DNA from: Pseudanabaena sp. lw0831
GTDB taxonomy: Bacteria > Cyanobacteriota > Cyanobacteriia > Pseudanabaenales > Pseudanabaenaceae
Assembly: GCF_016584665.1 (NCBI RefSeq)
Contig: NZ_BBJB01000044.1
Coordinates: forward strand, 1-64,000
Reading direction: 5' to 3'
DNA length: 64,000 nt
Shown one piece after another: positions 28,001 through 38,636 of the stretch (position 1 is the first letter of the stretch; the number at the start of each line of letters is the position of its first letter). The position numbers were made by a program, and so were the translations under genes. The notes under the pieces are model-generated. The model worked only from the letters and a program-made list of their open reading frames with translations. It made no database searches and had not been told where the DNA came from.

Positions 28001-28819
28001 AGCATCACCAATCACAGGATTTTGCGATCGCAACACCATATTCTGACCTGACCAAAACCCACTACTAGGATGATTTAAAGCAAAAACATCAACCGATTGA
28101 TTTCCTTGCACAAGCAGATCTCTACCAGACACTGCCACAAACCGACTGGCAGTATTATCGCGAATCGTCACCATATCTTGGGCTTGCAAAATCAGATCTC
28201 GACCTGCCTGTAATTGCCCCTGCAAATCCAACTTGTCAGCATTTAAAACTAAATCTTGTGTCGTAGAGAGATTAGCGCGATTGCTAATAGTTGCTCCAGT
28301 ATTGCTTGTGCCATATTGCAATCCCATTGTAATATCCGTAGTCAGCAATGGCGGTGCTTGGGGATTAGTGGCGCTAAACTCACTACCATCGGAGAACTTG
28401 AAACTATTTGCCGTACTGCCAACAAAAGTTCCACCAATATCTAGCTTTGCATTTGCCCCAAACATAATCCCGTTAGGATTGAGCAAAAATAAATTCGCAT
28501 TGCCATTGGCTTTGAGCATCCCGTCAATATTTGAGACGGAGCTACCTGTCACTCGCGTCACAATATTTTGAATATTTGAAGCATTATTAAAATAGGCGGT
28601 ATTATTTGTCGGAACCGAGAAATCTTGAAAACTATGATAGAGGTTAATCCCTCTATTTGTTCCATCATCAATTGTTTGGATTAATCCACTGGTTGTAACT
28701 GTAGAGTTTACAGGTAAAGTGTTGTCTGGGAGGATCTGCGCCATAGCCGAAAGTGTTGCGGTGAAGTAGCTGAGAGTAAATACACTTGTCGAACTGATAT
28801 AGCGAAGAGAAAGTTTCAT
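25004..28819 (-). CDS. Filamentous haemagglutinin-like exoprotein (two-partner secretion)
   Basis: The 1271-residue protein starts with a signal peptide (about residues 1-27, ending SAMA) and a TPS secretion domain (TSGLIQTIDDGTNRGINLYH, NLFLLNPNGIMFGANA). Beta-helix-rich sequence follows. Residues about 490-800 carry repeats of 35-45 residues built on SGNGGAISLAS-SGNITL and rich in Ser and Tyr; these occupy roughly 26.5-27.4 kb. Such proteins are exported by a TpsB pore and serve as adhesins or surface proteins. No TpsB gene is in the window. The start is ATG 28819, 128 bases from the divergent CHASE2 kinase start. The stop is in a palindrome arm. Confidence 0.88.
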   Translation of the reverse strand: MKLSLRYISSTSVFTLSYFTATLSAMAQILPDNTLPVNSTVTTSGLIQTIDDGTNRGINLYHSFQDFSVPTNNTAYFNNASNIQNIVTRVTGSSVSNIDGMLKANGNANLFLLNPNGIMFGANAKLDIGGTFVGSTANSFKFSDGSEFSATNPQAPPLLTTDITMGLQYGTSNTGATISNRANLSTTQDLVLNADKLDLQGQLQAGRDLILQAQDMVTIRDNTASRFVAVSGRDLLVQGNQSVDVFALNHPSSGFWSGQNMVLRSQNPVIGDAHFYAGGNLNIEKLNGTIGDLLSPNDPVILANGNVTLGNYTGASLHILAAGSVTLGNVTINNRGTVNTTINPSNTTLFNATKRYADLATFSLTDYQAIKNNNGSIQDIVPLQTPITIDGSTKATLDIRAGVDWSKLGGLPASPMVSGAIAPVPTYANPPARADITVNGNIRVSQPSGLVFLTNQFNPNTLQGKISTQEINTGTNVVGANAGDIRVYGRGDITLNSNLIAYSEPGSGNAGNGGSVAISSYSGNITMNSELYTDSFTLTGNTENGGAISFSSYLGDIILDNLYFESSSFSYSGNSANAGAVSLASYSGNITITRPIWKSPSVSLALGRSGDGGAISFATYSGDITIKEVRSFFGDVGTYLDAGTYSGSSYSGNGGAISLASNSGNISLINAPLNSSTASYSSSKLDHSGNGGAISLATSLGNITLNDLTLYSYSFARSANSRMGGAISLYSDSGNIALNNSTLSAYSLASFASSQNGGAISISAPKGNITSALTSYILSFSISAAGFKSGNGGEITLTAKDQIRNLALFTSSAFGQAGAVNINGLGDLTIASLQVITSKTVNFPRRAYDINDPNTFITTIFGSGQNGRSGDVMIKGLGNLTFDNTLIVSTTQGLDPAGNILIASPAAISFQNNSQVLSNTSSLGSAGNITVVAGERITFKDNSQIIAQTSSSGKAGNIGLIAGNSILFTAGTGLFANTTVGSTGDGGNIAIDPQYVTLQDGATIAVGSLGSGLGGNITIFANNLSLLNGSSITASTASTNGGNINLNVPSILLLRYGSNITTTAGTANAGGNGGNINIKAGFIVGVKGENSDIFTNAFTGNGGRVTITTNGIYGLEFRPQLTGFSDIAASSQFGVQGNVIVTTPEIDPSRGLTTLPLNLIDSSKQVSQSCAVGGKLSNRENRFTIAGRGGLPKSPTDELSSNQPLVQLAEIVPSSTNQFSAIEQNQEVKNASPKFIVEANAITRDNNGRLQLVAASNPLSPSIPQLACANQ

Positions 28820-28947
28820 GTTTTAAGTCCCGCTTAAAAACTATTTAACTGATGTTACACAGAAGAGATTTCTGTTATAGCATAGTTGCGAATTCGCTCT
28901 AAAGTAAAGTGCGATCGCGGGTGCATCAGCCCTACAAAATAATCGAT

Positions 28948-31371
28948 ATGTGGATCAATCTAAAAAAAATAATTTGGAAATTGCGTGGAGTTTTGGTTGT
29001 TGTCCCCGCGACAACGGGGATTTTACTAGGAATGCGCTTTGTGGGAATTTTTCAACCATTAGAACTTGCTGTATATGACTTGTTTTTTCAATGGCGACCA
29101 TCAGAAGCCATTGACGATCGCATTGTGGTTGTCGCCATCAATGAACCCGATATTCAGAAGTTTGGTTCTCCTATTTCTGACGCAACGCTTGCCAAGCTCT
29201 TAAATTTAATTAAGCAACAGCAACCCAGAGCGATCGGGCTAGATATCTATCGAGATCTGCCAGTGCCTATGCAATATGGTTCTGAATATCAACAACTAGT
29301 AAACATATTTGCATCGACCCCAAATCTAGTTGGCATCCGCAAGGTGATCGTTAATCAAGATGGGAGTGATGTAGCCGCTTCTCCTGTTCTAGAAAAGCTT
29401 AATCAAGTAGCTGCCAATGATTTTCTTCCCGATGGCGATGGGAAGATTCGCCGTATCCTGCTGTCGCTTAAGGACAAACAGGGTAAAACTATTACCAGTT
29501 TGAGTGCCGTATTAGCTATCGAATATCTCAAGAAAGAGAATATTAGTCTCGAAGTTGTGAATCCCAAAACGCAGCAATATAAATTAGGAAAAGCAATATT
29601 TTCTCCTATCGTTGAAAATGATGGCGGTTATGTTCGGCAAGGAATGGGAGGCTATCAAATACTATCAAATTTCCGTAATTTTCAGGATGGCTTTCACACA
29701 GTTTCTTTAAGTGATGTACTCAATGGAAATACTGCTCAGGATATATTTCGCGATCGCCTTGTTATCATCGGAATTACCGCAGAAAGTAACACTGATTACT
29801 TTATTACCCCATATAACAGCACAACCTTAGGTAATCCTTTTCCTGTAACTAGTGGCGTAATTCTTCATGCAAATATTGCCAGTCAATTAATCGCTAACGC
29901 CCTTGATGGACGACCCATCTTACAAGTTTGGTCGAAATTAACCGAATCATTGTGGATTGCTATCTGGGCGGTTATCGGTGGTTTATTGGGCAACAATAAA
30001 CGATACAAAAGAATACTGACATCATCAAAACTTGCTTTTCGTCTACCTTGGAAAATCCTGACGATTTCTGGATTAGGCGGAGGGTTATTTACTGTAAGCT
30101 ACATCGCATTTTTGTGGGGATGGTGGATGCCTATAGTTCCTACTTTATTAGCACTATTTAGTTCAGCGATCGCAGTCACGGGTTATACAGCGTTCAGTGC
30201 TGGTGAAACTCGTAAAAGGGCTATTCTTTCCGTTATTCCTGATTTGATGTTTCATGTCAGTGTGGATGGAATCTATCTTGGTCAGGTTAACTATGAAAAT
30301 GACATTGAGTTGCTGTATCCCGATTTTGAGAATATTGGGAAGCATATTTCCCAAATTCTACAGCCCGAAGTTAGCGATCGCCAACTTTTCTATATACATC
30401 AAGCCATAGTTACGGGGAAAATACAAATTTATGAACAGCAAATATGTGTAAATGGCAATTGCCAAGATGAAGAGGTGCGCATTGTCGTTAGTGGAACCAA
30501 CGAAGTACTATTTATGATTCGCAATATTAGCGATCGCAAACGCGCAGAAGCTGCAATTTATCAAAAAAATGTCGAACTAGCCAGCACCTTAGATGAACTA
30601 AAAAACACCCAAAAGCAACTATTAGAGTCAGAAAAGTATGCTGCGCTCGGTAGTATGGTGGCAGGTATCGCCCATGAGGTGAATACCCCAGTTGGTAATA
30701 GTTTAATGGCGGCTTCCATTCTTGATAATGCGACAAATAAGTTCAAGGAATCTTTTGATCTCGGTGAACTAAAGAAATCTAGCTTACAAGCATATTTAGC
30801 AAAATCCAAAAGCAGTAGTGAAATTCTATTGGCTAACTTACAACGCGCCGCCGAACTCATCCAAAACTTTAAGCAAGTTGCTGTCGATCAAGCCAGTTTA
30901 GAACAGCGTACCTTTCAAGTGAAAGACTATATCGAGAGGATTCTGATTAGCTTAGCCCCACAAATCCAAAATACTCCACATCAAATTAAAGTCATTGGTG
31001 ATAATGCGATCGCTATGCAAAGTTATCCAGGGGCTTTTTCGCAAATTATCACAAATTTAGTGATAAATTCCCTTACTCATGCCTATCATGACTTAGATAA
31101 AGCTGGACAGTTGCAATTTGAAATTGCTCAGCAAGATGACAAAGTTCTAATTACCTACTCCGATGACGGCAAGGGCATTCCATCTGAGAATTTAGACAAA
31201 ATTTTTGAGCCTTTTTTCACGACAGCGAGAGATAGAGGTGGCAGTGGTCTAGGGCTGCATATTATCTATAACCTTGTGACACAGAACTTGAAAGGAACCG
31301 TTCTCTGTGAAAGTACAGTTGGTATAGGCACAAAGTTTGCGATCGCCTTACCACTCAACTTAGAATTATAA
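28948..31371 (+). CDS. CHASE2-domain sensor histidine kinase
   Basis: The 807-residue protein has a membrane segment near residues 12-30, an extracytoplasmic CHASE2 domain up to about residue 320 (DDRIVVVAINEPDIQKFG, PRAIGLDIYRDLPVP, RDRLVIIGITAESNTDY), three more membrane segments at about 345-430, a PAS-like stretch, and a kinase core: MVAGIAHEVNTPVGNSLM with the phospho-His, NLVINSLTHAY, DDGKGI and GSGLGLHI. It senses an unknown external signal. I start at ATG 28948; the frame opens at 28909 but that part overlaps a repeat-like sequence. No receiver partner is adjacent. It is divergent from the exoprotein gene, so the two may share a control region. Confidence 0.9.
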   Translation: MWINLKKIIWKLRGVLVVVPATTGILLGMRFVGIFQPLELAVYDLFFQWRPSEAIDDRIVVVAINEPDIQKFGSPISDATLAKLLNLIKQQQPRAIGLDIYRDLPVPMQYGSEYQQLVNIFASTPNLVGIRKVIVNQDGSDVAASPVLEKLNQVAANDFLPDGDGKIRRILLSLKDKQGKTITSLSAVLAIEYLKKENISLEVVNPKTQQYKLGKAIFSPIVENDGGYVRQGMGGYQILSNFRNFQDGFHTVSLSDVLNGNTAQDIFRDRLVIIGITAESNTDYFITPYNSTTLGNPFPVTSGVILHANIASQLIANALDGRPILQVWSKLTESLWIAIWAVIGGLLGNNKRYKRILTSSKLAFRLPWKILTISGLGGGLFTVSYIAFLWGWWMPIVPTLLALFSSAIAVTGYTAFSAGETRKRAILSVIPDLMFHVSVDGIYLGQVNYENDIELLYPDFENIGKHISQILQPEVSDRQLFYIHQAIVTGKIQIYEQQICVNGNCQDEEVRIVVSGTNEVLFMIRNISDRKRAEAAIYQKNVELASTLDELKNTQKQLLESEKYAALGSMVAGIAHEVNTPVGNSLMAASILDNATNKFKESFDLGELKKSSLQAYLAKSKSSSEILLANLQRAAELIQNFKQVAVDQASLEQRTFQVKDYIERILISLAPQIQNTPHQIKVIGDNAIAMQSYPGAFSQIITNLVINSLTHAYHDLDKAGQLQFEIAQQDDKVLITYSDDGKGIPSENLDKIFEPFFTTARDRGGSGLGLHIIYNLVTQNLKGTVLCESTVGIGTKFAIALPLNLEL

Positions 31372-31422
31372 ACCCAAAAAGACACAGCACCCGCATAGCG
31401 GGCGCTGTGTCTTTTTGGGGTT
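31370..31422. terminator. 22-bp palindrome, bidirectional terminator between CHASE2 kinase and lepA
   Basis: Arms 31373-31394 and 31398-31419 pair with one mismatch around ATA. A and T tracts on either side suit termination on both strands. Both convergent genes stop with TAA directly followed by ACC(C)CAAAAAG, taken from the element ends. Confidence 0.88.
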
Positions 31423-33233
31423 TAATCACCGTTCAATTGCAAAATCGCCATAAACGCTGCTTGTGGAACTTCCACGGTTCCAATCGACTTCATCCGCTTT
31501 TTACCCTTCTTCTGCTTCTCTAACAACTTCTTCTTTCGAGAAATATCACCACCGTAGCACTTACTCAACACGTTCTTTCTCAAAGCTGAAATATTCTCCC
31601 GCGCCAAGATCTTTGTCCCGATCGCAGCTTGAATTGGTATTTGGAACTGTTGCTTAGGAATTAACTCTCTGAGCTTAGACACCAAAGCCCGACCGATATT
31701 ATAGGATTTGTCACGATGAACAATGCAAGCCAAGGCATCCACAGGTTCTTCATTAACGAGAATATCAACAAGTACCAGATCGTTAGGACGATAGCCAATC
31801 ACTTGATATTCCATGCTGGCGTATCCCTTCGTGCGCGACTTCATCTGATCGAAGAAATCAGTTACCATTTCGGCTAATGGCAGCTCATACATTAAAGTTG
31901 CCCGTTCTGTGGTGATGTATTTCGTATCCACAAAAATGCCGCGTCTTGCTACGCACAACTCCATCAAAGTGCCAATGTAAGTTTGTGGAGTCATGATTTC
32001 TAGCTTGACATAAGGCTCCTCTATCGATTGTCTAGAGTTTGGCGGCGGTAACTCGCTAGGATTATCCACCATCAGGATCTCACCAGTATTTGTTGTCACC
32101 CGATAAATTACTGATGGCGCAGTCACAATTAGATCGAGATTGTATTCTCGTTCGAGACGCTCTTGCACAATCTCCATGTGTAGCATTCCCAAAAATCCAC
32201 AACGAAACCCAAAACCCATCGCATTCGAGGTTTCTGGCTCATAATTTAGAGATGCGTCATTGAGCTTTAGCTTGGTGAGGGCTTCGCGCAGTTCCTCAAA
32301 TTGATCGGCATCAGTAGGAAACATGCCGCAGAAAACCATTGGTTTTGCTTCTTCGTAACCAGGAAAAGGCTCTGGTGCTGAGTCGAGTGCTGAAGTAATA
32401 GTGTCACCAACCCGCGCATGAGCAACCGTCTTAATCGCAGCGGCGAGATAGCCCACTTCACCTGCATGTAATTCATCAACTTGGATTTGCCCAGGGGCAA
32501 GTACACCAAGCTCATCGATGACATATTCTTGCTCTGAAGCCATGAATTTAACGCGATCGCCTTTTTTGACCGTGCCATCCATCACACGGAAATAAACGAT
32601 TACTCCGCGATAAGCATCGTAATAACTATCAAAAATTAAGGCTCGTAATGGTTGATCGACCGTATCTTTTGGCGGTGGCACTTGCAAAACGATCGCCTCA
32701 AGGATCTCCCTGATCCCAACACCCTGCTTTGCCGATGCTCGAATTGCTGTCGAGCAATCTAAACCAATTAACTGCTCGATTTCATTGGCTATGCGATCGG
32801 GATCTGCTCCTGGTAAATCGATCTTATTTAGTACGGGGACAATCTCCAGATCATTTGCTAATGCTAAATAGACATTAGCCAGAGTTTGCGCCTCGACCCC
32901 TTGCGACGCATCAACTACTAGCAAGGCCCCTTCACAAGCCGCCAAACTGCGCGATACCTCATAGGAAAAGTCCACATGTCCTGGGGTATCGATCAGATTA
33001 ATTGTATATTCATCACCATTAAGCGCTTGGTAGTTCATCCGCGCCGCCTGCAACTTAATTGTGATCCCCCGCTCTCTCTCAAGATCCATGTTGTCGAGAA
33101 ATTGCGCTTTCATATCTCGATCCGCCACTGTGCCTGTAAATTGCAGCAAGCGATCGGCAAGCGTAGACTTGCCATGATCGATATGAGCAATGATTGAAAA
33201 GTTGCGAATGCGAGAGACGGGTACGTTGGTCAT
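31422..33233 (-). CDS. lepA: Elongation factor 4 (back-translocating GTPase)
   Basis: LepA is a ribosomal GTPase with back-translocase activity in vitro, linked to stress and to ribosome assembly. The 603-residue sequence has all G motifs: [14 protein letters not shown] (G1, near residue 16), RERGITIK (G2), DTPGHVDF (G3), NKIDLPGA (G4) and a SAKQGVG block (G5). The LepA-specific C-terminal domain is complete ([21 protein letters not shown]... [19 protein letters not shown], given as two blocks). Length is standard. The start is ATG 33233. Confidence 0.97.
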   Translation of the reverse strand: MTNVPVSRIRNFSIIAHIDHGKSTLADRLLQFTGTVADRDMKAQFLDNMDLERERGITIKLQAARMNYQALNGDEYTINLIDTPGHVDFSYEVSRSLAACEGALLVVDASQGVEAQTLANVYLALANDLEIVPVLNKIDLPGADPDRIANEIEQLIGLDCSTAIRASAKQGVGIREILEAIVLQVPPPKDTVDQPLRALIFDSYYDAYRGVIVYFRVMDGTVKKGDRVKFMASEQEYVIDELGVLAPGQIQVDELHAGEVGYLAAAIKTVAHARVGDTITSALDSAPEPFPGYEEAKPMVFCGMFPTDADQFEELREALTKLKLNDASLNYEPETSNAMGFGFRCGFLGMLHMEIVQERLEREYNLDLIVTAPSVIYRVTTNTGEILMVDNPSELPPPNSRQSIEEPYVKLEIMTPQTYIGTLMELCVARRGIFVDTKYITTERATLMYELPLAEMVTDFFDQMKSRTKGYASMEYQVIGYRPNDLVLVDILVNEEPVDALACIVHRDKSYNIGRALVSKLRELIPKQQFQIPIQAAIGTKILARENISALRKNVLSKCYGGDISRKKKLLEKQKKGKKRMKSIGTVEVPQAAFMAILQLNGD

Positions 33234-33754
33234 AAAATCACAATGCTGCGAGACTGTCCGATCCTACCTTAAATTAAAGTAGTGTAAATAACTGTAACAA
33301 TGCTAATGCACTTAAATTCATTAGCTAGGGATTTATAAATTTAATCAGCCCATTGATTTTTTAGGCAAAGCTACATAAAGCAGGGGTTTTCAAAAATCTG
33401 AGCCAATTATTCACACAAAGCGCCATATACATAAAAAATCTCTTCTCAAAACCTATGTTTTAGGAGTAATGTACAAGAGCTAGTAAACTGAGTGAGATTT
33501 TGCCAAGGTTTGTGAGCCAAATTAGCTAACCTCTCATATTACTAGATTGTATGAGTAATAATAGCTATAGTAGTTTCATTTAAAAATTGAAACCTACTCG
33601 CTAGCCTGTTCAGCAGGAATAGCTAGGCGCTTCTAAGATTAACTATGGTCAATGTAATTCAGTCAATGTAATTCAACCTAGCAAAAGATAGGAAGCAACT
33701 TCTATGTAAATTCAACTTCATCGTGTACAACAGTTACGCAGGGCAGAGTAAGCA
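33234..33754. other. Divergent lepA-infB intergenic region
   Basis: This 521-base A/T-rich gap must hold promoters for both genes. I see no gene, no long palindrome and no clear protein-binding site. A short direct repeat (TCAATGTAATTCA, near 33649 and 33662) is present about 90-105 bases before infB. nusA and ylxR, which often precede infB, are absent here. Confidence 0.5.
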
Positions 33755-36700
33755 ATGAGTATAAGCAATCGAGTTCGACTATATGAACTCTCACGAGAGT
33801 TAGATCTCGACACCAAAGATGTAATCGCGGTATGTGAGCAATTAAATATAGTTGTTAAAAGTCATAGTAGTACAATTACAGAATCAGAGGCGGAGTTGGT
33901 ACGCATCAAAGCCCCTCAATATCATCATAAAGCTGCCGATCCTAGGGCTTCCGAGAAGAAATCTGCAGCAGCAGCAAAGATCAAAGAATCCGATGCTCGT
34001 ATTGCTAAGCAGCAAATTCTTGCGGTTACCAAGCCCACAATTCGTCTCAATACTCCACCTGTCTCTGGTAATGTAGGAGCTACAACTTCTATAAATCCGC
34101 CTCTTAACTCACCTAGTGCGATCGCTGAGCCTAGCTCAGAAACTCCTGCTAAAACTGCTGTTATTAACCCTCCCCTGCCCATGCCCCCTGCTTCTTCATT
34201 AGTCAAGCCTCCCAGCCGTCCTTCTGTCTCAGAAGGTGAACAGTCCGAACCTAACCCTGCGCCCAAAATTGAATTGACCTTAGAAACAGCATTGACCCCA
34301 CCAGTAAACCCCCAACCGATTAAAGACTCTCAGCCAGCATCGCCAGCAGAATCAAAAACAGAATTAATTACGCCGCTAGCCTCACCCAAATCATCTGAAA
34401 AGGCGGTTGTATCTCTCCCTGCAAAGATCTCAGTTGAGGAGCCAACAACGGCAAAGATCATCCCATCCAAACAAGCACCTAAAGAACAAACACCCCGTAA
34501 AGAGACTCCAAAAGCTGAGCGACCACAAGCAGAAAAAGCTGAGCGTCCTCCTGCTGTGCCGAAGCAATCCTTAGTAAGTGTGTCGCCACCTCAGGTCAAA
34601 TTGAATAAGCCTGCTGCACCAGAGAGACCTAAGCCTCCTGTAGCTGTTGCGCCTAAAGCCGTCATTGCGCCCAAACCTCCTGCTGCAAAACCTTCAGATG
34701 AGTCAAGAATTTCGGCGAAAGCCAATCAGAGTAAGTCTGAGCAAGACAGAACCGAGCAGAGCACGGGCGAGGAATATCCAGAAACGGTTAAGGTAAACAA
34801 GCCTGAAAAGCCAAAACTGAACAAACCTGTGGAACAGCAAGCTGCCCCTGCTGGTGGTAGACCTCAAAGCCGTGGACCGAAGTTAGTCAAAGACTCGGTA
34901 CTAATCGAACGTGGGATCACTGCCCCAACAGAACCGCCGCACAATTTGCGTCCACCGATGCCAACCTTGATGCGTGCGCCTGAAAAGCCTGTAATCGCTG
35001 ACAAGAGTGGCAAGAAGCCCGAAGCGGCAGGTGGATTTAATCCTGCGTTACCAGAACTTCTCGAAAAACCAACTTTGCCTGGCAAAGGTAGTAAGCGTAA
35101 AGGTAAGTCCAAAGAAGAAGAAGAAAAGGATTTACTAGAGCTTAAAGAAAAGAATCGTCTGAATAAGCCCAAGCGCTATCTACGCGACTTTGCTGATGAA
35201 GATGAAGATGGGGCTGATGCTGACGCAGCTGCTGAGCTAGCACAGATCAGTTTGTCGCTGGCGCGTCCTGCGGCACGTCCTAAGGCAGCAGCAGTGCCAT
35301 CGAAGCCAACCATGGCTGCCGACATTAAACCAACTCAAAAGGGTAGAAAATCTGCACCAAGTCGCGATCGCCGTCACCAACAAGTCGAAATTATTCCTGA
35401 GAAACCAACCTCGGTAGAAATCGAAGAGGGTATGACCGTTGCTGTACTAGCCAAACGGTTAGTCCTTTCAGAGACAGAGGTAATTCGCACCCTATTTATG
35501 AAAGGGATCATGGCGAATATCAACCAAACCCTCGATGTGGGTACTGCCAAAATGGTGTCGGCGGAATTGGGCTATGAAGTCCATGCTCCTGAAGTCGTCG
35601 AGCTTGCACTCAAGACGGAAATGATTGATGCTGGCGACCTTGATAAACTGCAACGCCGTCCTCCAGTGGTCACAATCATGGGACATGTTGACCATGGTAA
35701 AACCACCTTGCTTGATGCAATTCGTAAGAGCAAAGTCGCTCAAGGAGAGGCGGGTGGTATTACTCAACATATCGGTGCATATCACGTTGATGTTGAGCAT
35801 AATGGCGTTAAACAACAAATCGTCTTCCTTGACACCCCTGGGCACGAAGCCTTTACTGCCATGCGTGCGCGTGGTACGAAGGTTACTGACATTGCTGTAC
35901 TAGTTGTTGCCGCCGATGATGGTGTTCAACCTCAAACCATTGAAGCGATCAGCCATGCTCGTGCTGCTAAAGTGCCAATCGTTGTTGCTATTAACAAAGT
36001 TGATAAGGTTGAAGCTCAGCCCGATCGCATTCGCCAAGAGCTAACCGAATATGCTCTTGTTGCTGAAGAATGGGGCGGCGATACAATCATGGTTCCTGTA
36101 AGTGCGATTCGTCGCGAGAACCTTGATACCTTGCTAGAAATGATCTTGCTGGTTGCCGAAGTTGAAGATTTACAGGCGAACCCTAACCGTACCGCTAAGG
36201 GTACGGTCATCGAAGCTCACCTCGACAAGGCTAAAGGCCCTGTGGCAACATTGCTAGTTCAAAACGGTACATTGCGCGTTGGTGACATCTTCGTCGCTGG
36301 TGCTGCCTTTGGTAAAGTCCGTGCCATGGTGGACGATCGCAGTGTCCGTGTTGATAAAGCTTCGCCATCCTTTGCGGTGGAAGTCCTCGGTCTGGGTGAT
36401 GTCCCTGCGGCAGGTGATGAGTTTGAAGTCTACCTTGATGAAAAAGTGGCTAGGGCGATCGCTGATCAACGCACGATGGATCAACGTCAAGCTCGCTTGG
36501 TACAAGCAATGGCTTCCCGTCGTGTCACCCTTGGTACTTTGTCAGAAAAGGTCAAAGAAGGCGCTCTCAAGGAACTCAATATTATTCTCAAGGCAGATGT
36601 CCAAGGCTCTCTCGAAGCAATTCTGGGTTCACTTGCCAATCTACCTCAGCGCGAAGTCCAACTCCGCATTCTCCTCTCGGCTCCTGGTGAAATCACCGAA

Positions 36701-37186
36701 AACGACATCAGTTTGGCGGCAGCAAGCTCGGCAGTTGTCCTAGGATTTAATACTACGATGGCTCCTGGTGCAAGACAGGCTGCTGATGAGATGGGTGTTG
36801 ATTTCCGTGATTACAACGTCATTTATAAGCTCTTGGAAGATATCCAAGATGCGATGGAAGGCTTACTCGATCCTGAAATGGTCGAGGAATACCTTGGTCA
36901 AGCTGAAGTTCGCGCCATCTTTGCGATCGGTAAGGGCGCTGTGGCTGGATGCTATGTCCAGAATGGTAAGCTGCTCCGCAACTGTAATGTCCGTGTCAAA
37001 CGCGGCAATGAGGTTGTACATTCGGCTGTACTTGACTCGCTCCGACGAGTTAAGGATGATGCCAAGGAGGTCGCCTCTGGGTTTGAGTGCGGCATCTCTC
37101 TTGCTAAGTTCTCTACATGGAAAGAGGGCGATATCATCGAAGCCTTCCGTATGGTCACGAAGCGTCGCACGCTAGCTACTTCGTAG
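33755..37186 (+). CDS. infB: Translation initiation factor IF-2
   Basis: IF-2 brings initiator tRNA to the 30S subunit and promotes subunit joining. The 1143-residue protein has a short conserved N-terminal IF2-N module ([20 protein letters not shown]), a long Pro/Lys/Ala-rich linker to about residue 540, a second IF2-N module ([20 protein letters not shown]), and the G domain: GHVDHGKT near 643, DTPGH near 693 and NKVD near 747. Domains II to IV follow. The size agrees with cyanobacterial IF-2. The start is ATG 33755. A terminator hairpin follows the gene. Confidence 0.97.
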   Translation: MSISNRVRLYELSRELDLDTKDVIAVCEQLNIVVKSHSSTITESEAELVRIKAPQYHHKAADPRASEKKSAAAAKIKESDARIAKQQILAVTKPTIRLNTPPVSGNVGATTSINPPLNSPSAIAEPSSETPAKTAVINPPLPMPPASSLVKPPSRPSVSEGEQSEPNPAPKIELTLETALTPPVNPQPIKDSQPASPAESKTELITPLASPKSSEKAVVSLPAKISVEEPTTAKIIPSKQAPKEQTPRKETPKAERPQAEKAERPPAVPKQSLVSVSPPQVKLNKPAAPERPKPPVAVAPKAVIAPKPPAAKPSDESRISAKANQSKSEQDRTEQSTGEEYPETVKVNKPEKPKLNKPVEQQAAPAGGRPQSRGPKLVKDSVLIERGITAPTEPPHNLRPPMPTLMRAPEKPVIADKSGKKPEAAGGFNPALPELLEKPTLPGKGSKRKGKSKEEEEKDLLELKEKNRLNKPKRYLRDFADEDEDGADADAAAELAQISLSLARPAARPKAAAVPSKPTMAADIKPTQKGRKSAPSRDRRHQQVEIIPEKPTSVEIEEGMTVAVLAKRLVLSETEVIRTLFMKGIMANINQTLDVGTAKMVSAELGYEVHAPEVVELALKTEMIDAGDLDKLQRRPPVVTIMGHVDHGKTTLLDAIRKSKVAQGEAGGITQHIGAYHVDVEHNGVKQQIVFLDTPGHEAFTAMRARGTKVTDIAVLVVAADDGVQPQTIEAISHARAAKVPIVVAINKVDKVEAQPDRIRQELTEYALVAEEWGGDTIMVPVSAIRRENLDTLLEMILLVAEVEDLQANPNRTAKGTVIEAHLDKAKGPVATLLVQNGTLRVGDIFVAGAAFGKVRAMVDDRSVRVDKASPSFAVEVLGLGDVPAAGDEFEVYLDEKVARAIADQRTMDQRQARLVQAMASRRVTLGTLSEKVKEGALKELNIILKADVQGSLEAILGSLANLPQREVQLRILLSAPGEITENDISLAAASSAVVLGFNTTMAPGARQAADEMGVDFRDYNVIYKLLEDIQDAMEGLLDPEMVEEYLGQAEVRAIFAIGKGAVAGCYVQNGKLLRNCNVRVKRGNEVVHSAVLDSLRRVKDDAKEVASGFECGISLAKFSTWKEGDIIEAFRMVTKRRTLATS

Positions 37187-37195
37187 CAGAAACAA

Positions 37196-37228
37196 TAAAA
37201 AAGCGCCCCTAGGGGTGCTTTTTTTAAC
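37196..37228 (+). terminator. Rho-independent terminator after infB
   Basis: A-tract, stem AAGC-G-CCCC / GGGG-T-GCTT (37201-37220) and a run of seven T form an intrinsic terminator. It can also serve the convergent hypothetical gene ending at 37258. Confidence 0.85.
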
Positions 37229-37257
37229 TTTGTAAATATTATATTTTACATGGATTT

Positions 37258-38124
37258 TCAAATTCCTAATTGTTCTTTTAAATAATCATGAATTATGACT
37301 TGATACTCGCTAATAACATGATTGATGAGATTTATATGAGACTGATTGTATCGATCAAATGAATAGAAGTCTTGTTGAGATTCACCTAAACTATCTTTTA
37401 GAAAATTTTTAACATTCTGTCTTTCTCCAACGGTTCCATGTGCAGCAAAATTTCTAGTAAATCTAAATCTTTCCTCAATCCCTTGCTGTTTAAATAAATT
37501 TTCTAAATATTGACTTGAATTTTTATTAATATATTCATAGAGAGAATAAAGGGTAATAAGGTGAAGAACTGGATCGCTGCTTAGATTCTCAAGACTCACA
37601 AATCGAGCAATATACTCATTAATTTTGTCATTGTTTTCGCAATTTATCACTGTTAGAACCGTAACAATTTTTTGTAAAGATCCATAATAGAGTTGGTTGT
37701 TAAGCGCTCTCCCGCTAGTTACCAGCATCATTGTTTCTGGTAACCATGCTTTAAGGTTAGTTTCATAATCTAATATATCAATAGAAATTTGCTGCCCATC
37801 ACTTTTTTTTGCGATGTATCTAGGCTGATTTCTTATGGAGAGAAAAGCAATCTGTAAGCATTTTAGAGATTCTTCAATTACTTTCAGTGCTTTTTTTTCA
37901 AATTTAGCAGAATCGATTTCTTCTTGATCAGATTTATAAATAACTGCATCAATTTCTCCATTAGCATCATTTTTGGCTAATAGTTTATATTCATTATTCT
38001 CAAAAAGTTTTGTAAGCCCTTCTTCATCGATTACTGCATCTTTTATGCGAAGTCTACGTAAAATTGAGTTAGGAGATAAGGGATAAGTGGCAATACAGCA
38101 ATATTTCTTTTTAGAGGTTAGCAT
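37258..38124 (-). CDS. HEPN-like hypothetical protein
   Basis: I do not recognise a named family for this 288-residue protein. It is largely helical and has no membrane segment. Near residue 230 it reads RFTRNFAAHGT, which contains Arg-Asn-x3-His, the R-x4-6-H motif of HEPN RNases with the polar residue after Arg that active members show. The N-terminus (KKKYCCIATYPLSPNSILRRL) is basic. The gene is A/T richer than its neighbours and is flanked by infB and a STAS-like/PIN pair. A role in defence or RNA cleavage is plausible but inferred from one motif. Confidence 0.6.
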   Translation of the reverse strand: MLTSKKKYCCIATYPLSPNSILRRLRIKDAVIDEEGLTKLFENNEYKLLAKNDANGEIDAVIYKSDQEEIDSAKFEKKALKVIEESLKCLQIAFLSIRNQPRYIAKKSDGQQISIDILDYETNLKAWLPETMMLVTSGRALNNQLYYGSLQKIVTVLTVINCENNDKINEYIARFVSLENLSSDPVLHLITLYSLYEYINKNSSQYLENLFKQQGIEERFRFTRNFAAHGTVGERQNVKNFLKDSLGESQQDFYSFDRYNQSHINLINHVISEYQVIIHDYLKEQLGI

Positions 38125-38282
38125 TTTAAAATAAATCGTTGTTTTGAGGTGTTGGTATTGTTGATATTTTAGACACGATCATACTGAAATAAACAAAAAA
38201 TGTTATCCGCTAATATTTTGCAATGATCATTCTATAAAGCTAATATCATACATAGATTCATATATTGAGATGAGCGATCGCA

Positions 38283-38636
38283 ATGGCTACTTATATCAAA
38301 GTTTACGATCTGTGTGGCGCAAACTGCATTGCAGCTAAACACGCTACACAGCTATATGAACAAATCTACCCCATACTCAAGTCAGGCAAAGAAGTTGAGC
38401 TAGACTTTGCTGGCACATATCGATTTTTGAGCATCTTCTTTAACATCGCGATCGGGCAGTTATTCCGTGACATTCCTGCTGAGGCGATCGCGAGATCTTT
38501 AAAGTTCACGAACTTAGACGAGCTTGGTCAACGTGTGAATGCCCAAGTCATAGAAAGTGCCAAGCTTTATTATGCCGATGAAAACTACCGCAAAGCAGTA
38601 GATAGTGTGATGTCAGAGCAATTCTCCTATGCCTAG
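38283..38636 (+). CDS. STAS-like (DUF4325-type) small protein
   Basis: The 117-residue protein fits the STAS-like DUF4325 pattern: a strand-helix start (IKVYDLCGANCIAAKHATQLY), then KSGKEVELDFAGTYRFLSIFFNIAIGQLF, where the VELDFAG strand precedes the helix that in STAS domains carries the regulatory Ser. A C-terminal helical region follows. Known STAS domains act as protein-protein switches. The gene overlaps the downstream PIN gene by 8 bases and so is translationally coupled to it. I infer that it is the antidote or control subunit of that nuclease. Confidence 0.72.
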   Translation: MATYIKVYDLCGANCIAAKHATQLYEQIYPILKSGKEVELDFAGTYRFLSIFFNIAIGQLFRDIPAEAIARSLKFTNLDELGQRVNAQVIESAKLYYADENYRKAVDSVMSEQFSYA

